Shown here: positions 39,497 through 47,922 of the stretch, piece after piece
Layout of the letters: each line of letters begins with the position of its first letter
Position numbering within the stretch: the first letter of the stretch is position 1
Source of the DNA: a virus
IMG/VR virus record: IMGVR_UViG_3300012009_000060
Location: 1-53,003 of that record
Length of the DNA: 53,003 nucleotides
Direction: 5' to 3' (one strand)
Translations under genes and position numbers: made by a program
Notes under the pieces: model-generated
What the model saw: the letters and a program-made list of their open reading frames with translations, nothing else
Told to the model about the DNA's origin: nothing
Databases searched by the model: none

Positions 39497-41662
39497 ATGG
39501 ACTACCTCTATCTCGACTGTGAAAACCTGATGGACAAGCCGAACGGCTTTTCCCTTGGCGCCCTGCCGTTGCGCACGTACCTACGGGATGCCACTACTAC
39601 CGCGCTAGCGTACGCGGTAAACGATGACCCGGTGACGGTCATCTACGACCCCGAAGAGGACTTCACGTTCATCGAGCAGCTACGGGAAGCCTTGCTTGAT
39701 GAGGACGTGTGCCTAGTGGCGCATGAGTGGTCTTACGACGCGCGCGTATTGGTACACCGGTTTGGGTTGCCATACCCGTGCCATGGACACTGCACAATTG
39801 ACTTAGCGCATGCGGCCTGGCCCCAACAACCAGGCGGGTACGGGGCGGCCGCCTTGGCACATGTGCCTGCGGTAGCCAACATCCTACACCGGCGAGGGGC
39901 AGCACCAGACAAGCTCAGCATTGATTTGAATACCGGCTGCTATACGCACGAAGCACTGCACTCCTATGTTGCGCAAGATGTGGAGATATGCCGGGCCGTG
40001 CATGAGGCGGCGTGTGCGCGTGTCTCCGAGTTAGAAATGCGCATTGAAGAAACGACGACACGGTTCCGGCAGCTGGCCCTTCGCATTGATCAGGAGCGGC
40101 TGGCAGCGGCCGCCACGCAGTTCAATGCGCAGGCTCTAGAGGGTATGCGGGAAGCAATAGAGATCTTAGGGGCCGACAGTGAAGAGGCGTTCGGGTTTGA
40201 TGGGGAAAACATCAAGAGCGTCAAGCAAACCCCCCTACGGCAGTACCTGCTGGAAGTGTGCGCGTTTGATACTCCCACTATTTCACTGAAGAAAATTTCC
40301 AGTGCCAAGTTATCCAAAAACCGGCTGGCGTCCCGTGTGCTGCACGGCAGTTCGCGCGCCAACCGCATGCGCTGGCACCGGCAGAATGTGTCGAAGCTAG
40401 CCGGTGTCCTAGAAGTGGACTGCGAACTTGCCAATTTCCGCAGCCACACCGGGCGGAGTTCAAGCCCGGCAGTGGGAAAAGGCATTAACCTGTTAAACCT
40501 GCCCAAGCATGACAAGACAGTGGCGCGGCCTATTCGCGAAAGTTACCGGTTTCCTGAAGGAATGTGTGCGGTGCGCGCAGACGCAAGCAACCTGGAGTAC
40601 CGAATGGGTGTTCTCATGACCGGATGTGAGCACGGTATCCAGCTGTTTGGCAATGATCCGTTCGCCGATCCGTACCTTGCCTTCTGGTACGACTCCACCC
40701 GCCGTACCATCTCACGGTCCGATCCAGAGCGCCAGATGCCGAAAATGGCGGTGCTGGCTTTGGAATACTTGATGAGCGCGGGCGCCTGGTGCGGGCACCT
40801 AGCGCGCGAATTGGCCAAGCCGTATACGAAACTGCGCGAAGAAAATTTGATTCAGATTGCAGACGACCAAGGGTGGCGGTACGCGCAAGTGGACAAGTGG
40901 ACACGAGCGCGGGGGACTCAACTGGGGCTGTCGCAGGGGCTCGTTGCCGTGGGCTGGCATACGCATCGTATCTTCCACGAAGTACACCCGGAGTTTCTGG
41001 CATTTGCTAAATGGGTACTGCGCGCGATAAAAGCCATTGTTGGCGCGCCGGCTTCGTACCGCGAATGGGTATGCGAAGAAAAGATATGGCAGTTTCGGAA
41101 TGCTCCAGACCGGCAGTGGTTTGACATGCACCTGGATCCAGAGCTGGAGGGGGTGTCACTGGCGGTGACGGTAGGCCGGTGGTCGCGCACGGTTGTGTGG
41201 CGGGACTTGGGCGTTCGCGATACCCCGTATGGGTACAACATGACGTGCCTGCAGGCTGGCAATAAAGGGTACAGAGCACTGACAAAAAACCTCGTGATTG
41301 AAAATCCGTGCCAGAGCCTTGGCCGGAACGCGGTGGCGGCGTGCAAGCTCGCGCTGGAGGCCCGCGGACACCAGTACATAGGCGACGTGCACGACGAAAT
41401 TCTTACCGTGGTACCGCGAACCCGCGAGCACGTGCTGCGGGCGCATCAAGACTTGATGGAGACCGGGGGACCTGGCAATTCTTTGGGGTACGGCTGGGCG
41501 TTCCAGCTGGATGCCAACGAAGTTCTGTGCAGCGAAAGCTGGTATAGTGACGACATGGGCAAGCTGCTTCCGGAGATTGCACCTGGCAAACACCCGCACA
41601 ATACCGAGTGGTGGGAGCGCCTACGTGACGGCGATGACTCATTGCTTGAAACCCTTTGGTGA
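39497..41662 (+). CDS. polA: DNA polymerase I (family A) with 3'-5' exonuclease
   Basis: The ATG at 39497 follows AGGAGGGGCA; the longer frame from 39443 lacks an SD. The 721 aa are organised as follows. Exo I is LDCE (D7, E9), exo II SYDARVL (D81) and exo III YVAQD (Y157, D161), so proofreading residues are intact. Polymerase motif A is ADASNLEYR (D362), motif B R412-K416-L420-Y424 in RQMPKMAVLALEY, and motif C VHDE (632-634). The residue matching E. coli Phe762 is Leu420. In viral PolA surveys this position (Phe, Tyr or Leu) tracks with replication style. It replicates the phage genome and starts the replication operon. Confidence 0.96.
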   Translation: MDYLYLDCENLMDKPNGFSLGALPLRTYLRDATTTALAYAVNDDPVTVIYDPEEDFTFIEQLREALLDEDVCLVAHEWSYDARVLVHRFGLPYPCHGHCTIDLAHAAWPQQPGGYGAAALAHVPAVANILHRRGAAPDKLSIDLNTGCYTHEALHSYVAQDVEICRAVHEAACARVSELEMRIEETTTRFRQLALRIDQERLAAAATQFNAQALEGMREAIEILGADSEEAFGFDGENIKSVKQTPLRQYLLEVCAFDTPTISLKKISSAKLSKNRLASRVLHGSSRANRMRWHRQNVSKLAGVLEVDCELANFRSHTGRSSSPAVGKGINLLNLPKHDKTVARPIRESYRFPEGMCAVRADASNLEYRMGVLMTGCEHGIQLFGNDPFADPYLAFWYDSTRRTISRSDPERQMPKMAVLALEYLMSAGAWCGHLARELAKPYTKLREENLIQIADDQGWRYAQVDKWTRARGTQLGLSQGLVAVGWHTHRIFHEVHPEFLAFAKWVLRAIKAIVGAPASYREWVCEEKIWQFRNAPDRQWFDMHLDPELEGVSLAVTVGRWSRTVVWRDLGVRDTPYGYNMTCLQAGNKGYRALTKNLVIENPCQSLGRNAVAACKLALEARGHQYIGDVHDEILTVVPRTREHVLRAHQDLMETGGPGNSLGYGWAFQLDANEVLCSESWYSDDMGKLLPEIAPGKHPHNTEWWERLRDGDDSLLETLW

Positions 41663-41670
41663 GGACACAC

Positions 41671-41940
41671 ATGAAAACCGGATACATACCATTCGCAAAA
41701 TCCCTGCGCGAGCTGCGCAAGAAACACAAGCTATCTACCCGTGACGTCGCAGATGAGTTGGGGGTGTCAGAGGCTGCGATATGTGCGTATGAAAGTGCGT
41801 ATCGTTCCCCGTCTCTTGCCATATTGATGGATTTGGCCTCTCTGTTCCATACGTCACTTGATGTAATGGCAGGGCGCGAAGGCCTACCACCTGCGAAACA
41901 GTGCCCGCGGTGTCACGGGGCGGGGTTCGTGCATGAGTAG
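41671..41940 (+). CDS. XRE-type HTH regulator with C-terminal DnaJ-like zinc motif (89 aa)
   Basis: The ATG at 41671 is nine bases after the polA stop. Residues about 9-62 are a classic Cro/C1-type HTH (SLRELRKKHKLSTRDVADEL, then GVSEAAICAYESAYRSPSL and LMDLASLF). The last 12 residues are CPRCHGAGFVHE, a single CxxCxGxG motif of the DnaJ zinc-finger type, normally found in pairs. A dimer could supply two halves. It overlaps the helicase gene by eight bases. It is a good candidate for controlling the replication or late operons. Confidence 0.85.
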   Translation: MKTGYIPFAKSLRELRKKHKLSTRDVADELGVSEAAICAYESAYRSPSLAILMDLASLFHTSLDVMAGREGLPPAKQCPRCHGAGFVHE

Positions 41941-43618
41941 TATTACGTACTACCCAGAAGTACTGTGGCCAGAGCTGGGTATCAAGCCCCAAGCAGTGTC
42001 ATCCGCTGACCGCCCGTATTGCGCGTTGACGATGGCGTTAGCCTGCTGGCAAGCCGATGCGCGCGGGCTACCGCGTAAGGGCAGTCTGCGCGGACCAGAC
42101 TTGGCCGACATTACGGACCCGATGGAAGTTGGCAAAGTACTCTCAGCCGCTTTCCGCGAGCACGGGGTCAGCTGGATCCGTGCAAACCGGTGGGCTGAGA
42201 GTCTGCGCCGGCACAAGGTGCTGGACCCTGTCGAGCTGATCACCAGCGCGGTCGACGCTTCGGGACAGACCTACACCCTTGACCCGTACCAGATTGACGC
42301 CATTGCCCACATGACGCCGCACGGTGGCATATTCGACTTAGACACTGGGCTGGGGAAAACACTGGGGGCCGTGTGCTATGCGTTGACGGTAGTGGAACAG
42401 GGGTTTGCGGCTGCGAGCCGCTGCTGGATCCTGGCCCCTCGTAATGCGTCGGAGGCGTGGAGCCATTGGCTGAAGCCCCTTGAGGAAGTGTTCGAAGATG
42501 TGCGCTTCGTTTCAGTGGACAGTGCGCACAAACTTATCGGAGATAGCGGCGACGGCGGGGTGCTGATCCTGGACGAAACGCACATGCTGGGGGGAGCGTC
42601 GACGCGTCGCACCCGTTCGGTACTTGAGGTGCGCAAATCCTTTGACAGCGCCCTCAGTGCAACCGGCACGTTCCTGCATGGAGGGATTGAACGCACCCTG
42701 TCCGTGCTGGACATCGCCCTTCCGGGCGCTGCGGTATTCTCAAGCCGGTGGAAATGCGGAGACCGGTTCAAATGCCTAGTGCGCAAGAACATTGGCCCTC
42801 GCACAGTCACCGAACTAGAAAAACCCCACGGCACCCTGCGCGCAGAGTATTTTCAGTACCTATCGCTGTTTGTGGTGTCACAGGATAAATCCGACGAGAG
42901 CATTCGCGCCCAGATTGGCTTAAGTGGCGTGGACCAGGATGTAGTGACAGAGAAAATCGGCACCGCGTTCGGCCAGAAAGCGGCCCTGGACCTGTGGGTA
43001 GCGTCAGCTATCGAGCTGGCTGGTGGAGATCCGAGCCAGTCCCCGGAAGCGGCATGCAACGCCAAGCTAGAATGGCCACACGCCTCCGCTGTCATGCACG
43101 CCATGGCGCGCCAGGGAATCGAACAGAAAATTGAATGGTTGGCCACCCACATGGACGATACCGACCTGCCCCTAGTCATTTTTGCACATTCTCTTTACAG
43201 CTTGGACGTGCTTGAGGCCGCCTTTTTTGAGGCCGGTATGCCGACTGTGCGTGTTGACGGCGGAGTAACCCGCGGGCGAGATGACCTTATCCACAGGTTT
43301 CAACAAGGAGACGTGAATGTGTTTTTAGCACAGTGCGCTGCCGCAGGCGTGAGCATGAACCTGCAGTGCTCATGTCTGTCAGTAGCGTTTGACCACGGCC
43401 GCGACCCTACCGTATACTACCAGCTGCTGGGCCGCACCTACCGACGTGGCCAGACGCGCGATTGCCTGCACGTCGACCTGGTCACCAACGATTTGCAGGT
43501 TGGCATCGTCAAACGCCTGCGAGACGCGCAGGCGTTCGACGCAAGCTGTTCAGAATGGCAGCGCATGAAGTCCATCAACGACGACCTGCGTGCCCACTAC
43601 CATCACCTTGATGCATGA
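41933..43618 (+). CDS. SF2 (SNF2/DEAD-like) DNA helicase (561 aa)
   Basis: Motif I is DTGLGKT (137-143) behind a Q-like YTLDPYQIDAI. Motif II is DETH (214-217), motif III SAT (242-244), a motif V-like segment CAAAGVSMNLQ (468-478), and motif VI QLLGRTYRRGQTRD (497-510), whose QxxGRxxRxGQ form is typical of SNF2-family translocases. It is shorter than cellular SNF2 proteins, and the first 110 residues are unique. It probably translocates on DNA to open origins or remodel forks. The next gene encodes a HIRAN domain, which in eukaryotic HLTF/Rad5 is fused to a SNF2 motor. Confidence 0.92.
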   Translation: MSSITYYPEVLWPELGIKPQAVSSADRPYCALTMALACWQADARGLPRKGSLRGPDLADITDPMEVGKVLSAAFREHGVSWIRANRWAESLRRHKVLDPVELITSAVDASGQTYTLDPYQIDAIAHMTPHGGIFDLDTGLGKTLGAVCYALTVVEQGFAAASRCWILAPRNASEAWSHWLKPLEEVFEDVRFVSVDSAHKLIGDSGDGGVLILDETHMLGGASTRRTRSVLEVRKSFDSALSATGTFLHGGIERTLSVLDIALPGAAVFSSRWKCGDRFKCLVRKNIGPRTVTELEKPHGTLRAEYFQYLSLFVVSQDKSDESIRAQIGLSGVDQDVVTEKIGTAFGQKAALDLWVASAIELAGGDPSQSPEAACNAKLEWPHASAVMHAMARQGIEQKIEWLATHMDDTDLPLVIFAHSLYSLDVLEAAFFEAGMPTVRVDGGVTRGRDDLIHRFQQGDVNVFLAQCAAAGVSMNLQCSCLSVAFDHGRDPTVYYQLLGRTYRRGQTRDCLHVDLVTNDLQVGIVKRLRDAQAFDASCSEWQRMKSINDDLRAHYHHLDA

Positions 43619-43631
43619 AAGGAGGGTCACC

Positions 43632-43955
43632 ATGCCCTGGCATCCTATCTTCCGCAGCATCCCCGTAGTGGGGTGCTACTTCCGCTCCGAAGAGGAGCAA
43701 ATGGCGGCAAAAGCCCTGACGCACGGCGCACCCGTGGCTCTTGTGCTGGAGCCCGAAAACGAACACGACAACCGCGCCGTTGCGGTACACACCCCTGGCG
43801 GCCAGCATATCGGGTACATCCCGGCGCATTCGTCCGGGGCGGTGTATGCGCTGGCTGAACTGGTCGAAGCGGAGATTGACACCCACGCTTATGTGACCAA
43901 GGTGTCGTCGAAGGGCTGGCCCGTCATCACAGTTGTGGTGGGGGACGAGTCATGA
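43632..43955 (+). CDS. Stand-alone HIRAN-domain protein (107 aa)
   Basis: The ATG follows AAAGGAGGGTCACC. The full protein is one HIRAN domain: PVVGCYFRS, then VALVLEPENEHDNRAVAVHT, then GQHIGYIPAHSS. The EPEN..DN.AV.V and GYIP elements are the family signature. HIRAN of HLTF binds 3'-OH ends of single-stranded DNA and drives fork reversal, and bacterial and phage HIRAN proteins are poorly studied. It is coupled to the SF2 helicase upstream and overlaps the next gene by ATGA, so the proteins probably act together at 3' ends or stalled forks. Confidence 0.88.
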   Translation: MPWHPIFRSIPVVGCYFRSEEEQMAAKALTHGAPVALVLEPENEHDNRAVAVHTPGGQHIGYIPAHSSGAVYALAELVEAEIDTHAYVTKVSSKGWPVITVVVGDES

Positions 43956-44557
43956 CCCCTGCCCACCCAGACGAAGAGCTGCTGGAAGCGGCCCTTGAGC
44001 GGCTGGCAGCCGCCAAGACCCTGGACATTACCGATGACGAGAGCGCCGACGCGGCGCGCGAGATTCTCGTTCAGGTGCAAAAGCTGCGCACAAAGGCCGA
44101 GACGGCACGCAAAAAGGGCAAACAGCCCTGGCTGGCCGGGGGCCGGGAAGTGGACGCACACTTCAAACCCGTATTGGATGCGCTGGACAAGGCAAAGGGT
44201 AAGGCCAAGGCTGCCATGAATGCGTACCTGATGAAGGTGCGCACCGCCCAGCGCGAGGCCGCGCGCCGGGAGGAAGCCCAGGCTGCCGAGACTGTAAGCC
44301 TGCGCAAGGCCGCCGGCGCCGAGAGCATGAGCGACGACGGGCACCTGACCCCGCAGCTGCGGCCCGAGGAACTGGAAGCCCCCGAAACTCCCGCTTTCTC
44401 TACGACCCGTATCCCCACGCTGGTGCTGGGCGACGAGTCCAAGATACCGGCCGAATTCTGGTACATCGACAAGACGGCGGTTCGACGGGCCCTGGCCGAG
44501 GGGCGGAAAGTCGGGGAAGCCCGCATTGAGTACATTGAACAAATAGCAGCCCGATAG
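43952..44557 (+). CDS. Coiled-coil phage protein with conserved C-terminal motif (201 aa)
   Basis: It overlaps the HIRAN gene by four bases. The N-terminal 125 residues are Ala/Lys/Glu coiled coil (RKKGKQPWLAGGREVDAHFKP is a central break). The C terminus IPAEFWYIDKTAVRRALAEG...GARIEYIEQIAAR follows a pattern (IP.E....D..AIR.AL..G..V.GA......I..R) seen at the end of many phage coiled-coil proteins near recombination genes. The function is unknown. A role as nuclease inhibitor or recombination accessory is a guess from context. Confidence 0.7.
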   Translation: MTPAHPDEELLEAALERLAAAKTLDITDDESADAAREILVQVQKLRTKAETARKKGKQPWLAGGREVDAHFKPVLDALDKAKGKAKAAMNAYLMKVRTAQREAARREEAQAAETVSLRKAAGAESMSDDGHLTPQLRPEELEAPETPAFSTTRIPTLVLGDESKIPAEFWYIDKTAVRRALAEGRKVGEARIEYIEQIAAR

Positions 44558-44573
44558 GGCAGGAGATACCCCC

Positions 44574-44786
44574 ATGCAACACCCCATGCGACCACAGCTC
44601 GCTGAAGACATAGCAGAAAATTCCAAACCCGCACTTGCCGAGGAGCCGGAAAACTTTGTGTTTTCCCCCGCGCAAGTTGCCCACTACGTGATGACCCTTC
44701 CCGAGCATCACCGGGTAAAATGGCTACAGAGTCTGGCGTATCTCGTGAACGATGCCGCTTCTGGCTGTAAAGGAGGAAACCCATGA
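44574..44786 (+). CDS. Small protein of unknown function (70 aa)
   Basis: The ATG follows GGCAGGAGATACCCCC. The helical middle (AQVAHYVMTLPEHHRVKWLQSLAYLVNDAA) follows an acidic start. It overlaps the next small gene by ATGA. No family is recognised. Confidence 0.6.
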   Translation: MQHPMRPQLAEDIAENSKPALAEEPENFVFSPAQVAHYVMTLPEHHRVKWLQSLAYLVNDAASGCKGGNP

Positions 44787-44950
44787 CAGCCCTGACGGTA
44801 TTTGCAATGGCGCTAGCCGCGATGACCGCGGCTAACGCTGACCCGAAGGGCTCTGACAATAGGCACGAGCTACAAGCGACGCTTGCTGGGTGCCGAGCAA
44901 CAAGCTTGGCCACACTGGTGCTGCTCGTGCTCAACGAAATTTTCCGGTAG
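44783..44950 (+). CDS. Very small secreted or membrane protein (55 aa)
   Basis: The ATG at 44783 follows a near-perfect AAAGGAGGAAACCC and overlaps the previous stop. It encodes MTALTVFAMALAAMTAANADP, which looks like a signal peptide with an A-N-A cleavage site or a signal anchor. A short charged part and a second hydrophobic stretch (LATLVLLVLNEIF) follow. It could be a small holin-like or host-membrane-acting peptide. The SD and overlaps argue that it is real. Confidence 0.6.
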   Translation: MTALTVFAMALAAMTAANADPKGSDNRHELQATLAGCRATSLATLVLLVLNEIFR

Positions 44951-45018
44951 ACATCCTACCATTCCTAGATACCATGCGGTTTCGTACGGTATCTTTCACC
45001 CACACCCAGGAGCAAATC

Positions 45019-46152
45019 ATGGGAATCAAAGACCTGCGCGCCCCGCGCAAAGCCAAAGCACCACAAGAGGCCGCGACGCCCGAGGAGCCCGAAACCAAAC
45101 TGCCAGCCGCCCAAGAGGAGGAAGACGAAGAGGCCCAACTGGCGGCCCAGCTTGCACGCATTAAGGCCAAGAAGGCTGCGGCTGCCAAAGCGGTAGAACC
45201 CAAGCAGGAGCCCGAGCAGGAGCCCGAGCAGGAGCAGGAGCAGGAGCAGGAGCCCGAGCAGGAGCCCGAGCAGGAGCCCGAGCAGGAGCCCGAGCGGCGG
45301 TACGCACTGGCCGGCCGACTGCCCCCGTCTGGGGCCTTCCAAGCGCTCGTGCAAGCTGGCACGCAACAGACGGGTGCTGGGCTGGATGCGCTGTTGGCGG
45401 GCGACGATGACGACGGTGACTTTTCACTGTTTCCCGAAATCGCGGTGCATGGCGGAGACACCGGGGGCTCGTGGGTCCCTGCGGTCGGTGAAGAGGACGA
45501 GGCATACGACTCCTTGCCGCAGGGCCGGAAGCCAGTACCGGCTGTGTTGCTGTCAGTGCGCGCCGCGGTGACGGCATGGCGCGCGGATAAAGACTCGATG
45601 GGCGACGACAGCGAGAACACGCCAGCGTGGTCGTTCGCGGCCCCGCTCAGCGATTTGCGCACGTTGACGCTGCTGTCACAGGCCACCAAGAAATTCCAGA
45701 TGACAGCGAAAGAAAGCAAGGATAAGTTCGACTGGGATGGCGGCAACGGAACCGGGCGCCCGGTACCGCGTCTCGAACTGCTGGTATGGCTACCTGATGT
45801 CGGGTTGGCCGTGCTGGCTACCCCGCCCACTTACCAGTCGTTCATCGACACAATTCGCAGCTTGCGGCAGAACGTGTGCGACACCAACGGCAATGTCGTT
45901 GCCGGCCCAGTATCGGTCGCGATCAAAACCGATACCAAGCAATCGCGGTCGCGGTCCTGGAAGTCCTACTCGTTTGGGTTTTCCACCCCGCGCGATGGCG
46001 GGGCCGAAATGCTGGAAGCCTTCCAAGCATGGCGCGCCGAGGCGGAAGAGGATGACGAGGTCAACGACAAGTTCGAGCAGTGGACTTCGGCCACTGACCG
46101 CCCGCTGACTGAAGATGCGGTCATGCGCATGGAAATGGTGCGCAAGGCCTAA
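45019..46152 (+). CDS. Acidic repeat protein, candidate DNA-binding/recombination protein (377 aa)
   Basis: The ATG at 45019 follows CAGGAGCAAATC. The N-terminal 95 residues are low complexity: Lys/Ala/Glu, then a run of PEQE units. From about residue 100 a folded domain includes PVPAVLLSVRAAVTAWRADK, WSFAAPLSDLRTLTLLSQATKKFQM, LELLVWLPDVGLAVLATPPT and GPVSVAIKTDTKQSRSRSWKSYSFG. The layout and its place just before a Cas4-like nuclease suggest a single-strand-binding or annealing partner. I do not recognise the fold, so this stays a context guess. Confidence 0.6.
   Translation: MGIKDLRAPRKAKAPQEAATPEEPETKLPAAQEEEDEEAQLAAQLARIKAKKAAAAKAVEPKQEPEQEPEQEQEQEQEPEQEPEQEPEQEPERRYALAGRLPPSGAFQALVQAGTQQTGAGLDALLAGDDDDGDFSLFPEIAVHGGDTGGSWVPAVGEEDEAYDSLPQGRKPVPAVLLSVRAAVTAWRADKDSMGDDSENTPAWSFAAPLSDLRTLTLLSQATKKFQMTAKESKDKFDWDGGNGTGRPVPRLELLVWLPDVGLAVLATPPTYQSFIDTIRSLRQNVCDTNGNVVAGPVSVAIKTDTKQSRSRSWKSYSFGFSTPRDGGAEMLEAFQAWRAEAEEDDEVNDKFEQWTSATDRPLTEDAVMRMEMVRKA
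45203..45296 (+). repeat. In-gene 12-bp (PEQE) tandem repeat
   Basis: GAGCCCGAGCAG-type units repeat about seven times, encoding alternating PEQE and QEQE. A slippage-prone tract. Confidence 0.85.
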
Positions 46153-46243
46153 GACACACCCGGTCTGTCCTGGCCCGCGGCAGAACCACACCCGGACAAG
46201 CGGGCCCCAAACGGAACCAAGCCCCACGCCCGAAGGAAAACAC

Positions 46244-47125
46244 ATGGCTGAAACACAAACTCCGACGCAGAAACGGCACCGCGTTCACTGGCGCCCGCGC
46301 GCAAGCAGTCTGGGATACTACGCTGCGTGCGACGCGCGCGCCTTGTGGGACCGCGAACACGCCCTGGAACTTGAAGCGCTGGGGCTCGAAGAAGAGCGCG
46401 AGCACAAACCAGCTGCTGACCTTGGCACTGTGGAGCACTTTCTATTGCAAGATGGAGTGCGCGCCAAGTTCCCCGGCGACCCGCGGGAGTACGCCCCCGA
46501 TCGGGACACCGTGGAGTGTGCGGCCTCGCTCTTCGGCGGGGACGAGGAGGAGATGTTCCGCATTGCACGTAAAACCGTGACGGCGGCGGCTCCGTGCCTG
46601 CCCGTCCTCCCTGACAAGATTGGATGGCGTGCTGAAGTCGAAATTACTACCGCGCTTCTGTCTGGACACATTGATTTTCTGTCCAGCGATCGCGCTGTCA
46701 TTGTTGACCTGAAAACCACGTCGCGTCCCCCGGAAAACAAGCAAATTAAGCGTGAGCACCTGATTCAGATGTACGCGTACTACCTCTTGGTACGGAACAC
46801 GTGCAAGGTTGCTCCCCTACGCGGGGTGGTGATTTACGTGGACAGTCGCGGCGGCAGCTGGACGTTGCCTATCCATATTGACTTCACCACTCACGAGGCG
46901 GAGGCTTTCGCTGGGGTGGTTCAAGATTACATCCGGTATCTTCGCTCCCGGTCCTTGGAAAAATTCGCCTTCCCGAGGTTGTCCACCAAGTGCAAGGACC
47001 TGTTCTGTCCATACTTTGGCGACTGCCACAAGCTGTTCGTGCCACCGCCGGGTACCATGTCTGAAAAACCCGAGGCCCCCACCATTCGACGTTCGGGGCT
47101 CGCCAGCTTGAAGGAGATGCTGTGA
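46244..47125 (+). CDS. Cas4/RecB-like PD-(D/E)XK nuclease with predicted iron-sulfur cluster (293 aa)
   Basis: The ATG at 46244 follows GAAGGAAAACAC. RecB-family motifs are complete: GTVEH (H64), SGHIDF (D144), VIVDLKTT (D155, K157) and the Q175-M-Y-A-Y motif. Cys 29 plus C250-x4-C255-P-x4-C261 reproduce the one-plus-three cysteine arrangement that binds a 4Fe-4S cluster in Cas4, AddB and Dna2-type nucleases. It probably resects DNA ends for recombination-dependent replication. No cas1 or CRISPR array is near. It overlaps the RHH gene by GTGA. Confidence 0.88.
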   Translation: MAETQTPTQKRHRVHWRPRASSLGYYAACDARALWDREHALELEALGLEEEREHKPAADLGTVEHFLLQDGVRAKFPGDPREYAPDRDTVECAASLFGGDEEEMFRIARKTVTAAAPCLPVLPDKIGWRAEVEITTALLSGHIDFLSSDRAVIVDLKTTSRPPENKQIKREHLIQMYAYYLLVRNTCKVAPLRGVVIYVDSRGGSWTLPIHIDFTTHEAEAFAGVVQDYIRYLRSRSLEKFAFPRLSTKCKDLFCPYFGDCHKLFVPPPGTMSEKPEAPTIRRSGLASLKEML

Positions 47126-47310
47126 CCTTCCCCCTTCGCCTGTCTGCCGAGATGGAACACCAGCTGTCCAACGCAAGCCGCGACACGGGCATCCCGCGTG
47201 TGGTAATCGTGCGCCGCTTGCTGCGCGCGTACCTGGACGGGCGGCGCATTCCCGGCCTCCCGCAACTTAAAACCCCAACCACCGGTGCAAAGGCCGGCGC
47301 CACGACGTAA
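47122..47310 (+). CDS. Ribbon-helix-helix protein (62 aa)
   Basis: The GTG start overlaps the nuclease stop; AAGGAG lies at the right distance. FPLRLSAEMEHQLSNASRDT, then GIPRVVIVRRLLRAYLDG, is the beta-strand plus two helices of an Arc/CopG-type DNA-binding dimer. It may repress phage promoters or act in DNA organisation. It has a short Thr/Ala/Gly tail. Confidence 0.8.
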   Translation: MTFPLRLSAEMEHQLSNASRDTGIPRVVIVRRLLRAYLDGRRIPGLPQLKTPTTGAKAGATT

Positions 47311-47320
47311 GGAGTAAACC

Positions 47321-47542
47321 ATGCTGAACGTAGCATCCATCCCAACGCCCAACCCTGACATAGGGTCGCTGTGGTCGCGAAACGGTGTGCTCCTTTACTT
47401 GCACGAGATTTCTTCCGGGTACCAGCTTACCCAGCTGCGTACCGGGCATGCGGTCCGTGTAGGCACGTCCAAGACAGCCCTGGTCGATGGCTGTACGCGT
47501 GTGCGCACGCCGGTTACCGTAGAAAACAAAGCGGAGGCCTAA
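47321..47542 (+). CDS. Small beta-rich protein (73 aa)
   Basis: The ATG follows AAGGAGTAAACC. SLWSRNGVLLYLHEISSGYQ, then LTQLRTGHAVRVGTSKTALV, reads as a small beta barrel. I do not recognise it. It lies two bases from the next ATG. Confidence 0.6.
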   Translation: MLNVASIPTPNPDIGSLWSRNGVLLYLHEISSGYQLTQLRTGHAVRVGTSKTALVDGCTRVRTPVTVENKAEA

Positions 47543-47544
47543 GC

Positions 47545-47922
47545 ATGAAAGCGTTTTTCCGAGAGCTGTTGCGCCGCCAGTGGCACCTTGAAAAGCTCGT
47601 CGTAACAACTGCCATCAGAGAGATGCTGTGCCTCCATCGGTGGCACCTCGAAACGCACAACGTAACAACTGCCAGCGGCGTCACAATCACTCTGGCGTTT
47701 AAGTGGTGCGGTAAGTGCGGCGCGTTGCGGCAGGTGCTCGTGTACGATGAGAACAAACCCAACAACCGCCGCTGGTTTCTCCCGTCGCATCCGCCATCTG
47801 ACATGAAACCACCGGCGCTTGAGCGCTACAGCGGAAGGGAAGGTTCACCATGGGACTTGACACGACACACGACTGTTGGAGCGGACCATACACCGCGTTC
47901 ATGCAATGGCGCCGCACACTAG
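47545..47922 (+). CDS. Small protein with a Cys pair (125 aa)
   Basis: It starts at ATG 47545, just after GGAGGCCTAAGC. A basic helical N terminus with two near-repeats (RQWHLEKLVVTTAIRE and HRWHLETHNVTTASGV) is followed by a beta stretch with KWCGKCGALRQVLVYDEN, a possible half zinc ribbon. The frame ends 73 bases inside the next gene, an unusually long overlap, so the true C terminus may have been altered. Confidence 0.5.
   Translation: MKAFFRELLRRQWHLEKLVVTTAIREMLCLHRWHLETHNVTTASGVTITLAFKWCGKCGALRQVLVYDENKPNNRRWFLPSHPPSDMKPPALERYSGREGSPWDLTRHTTVGADHTPRSCNGAAH

Noticed and set aside
46244-47125. CRISPR-associated Cas4
   Set aside because: All Cas4-like residues are present, but there is no array or cas gene. 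RecB-family nucleases of this type are common in phage recombination modules.
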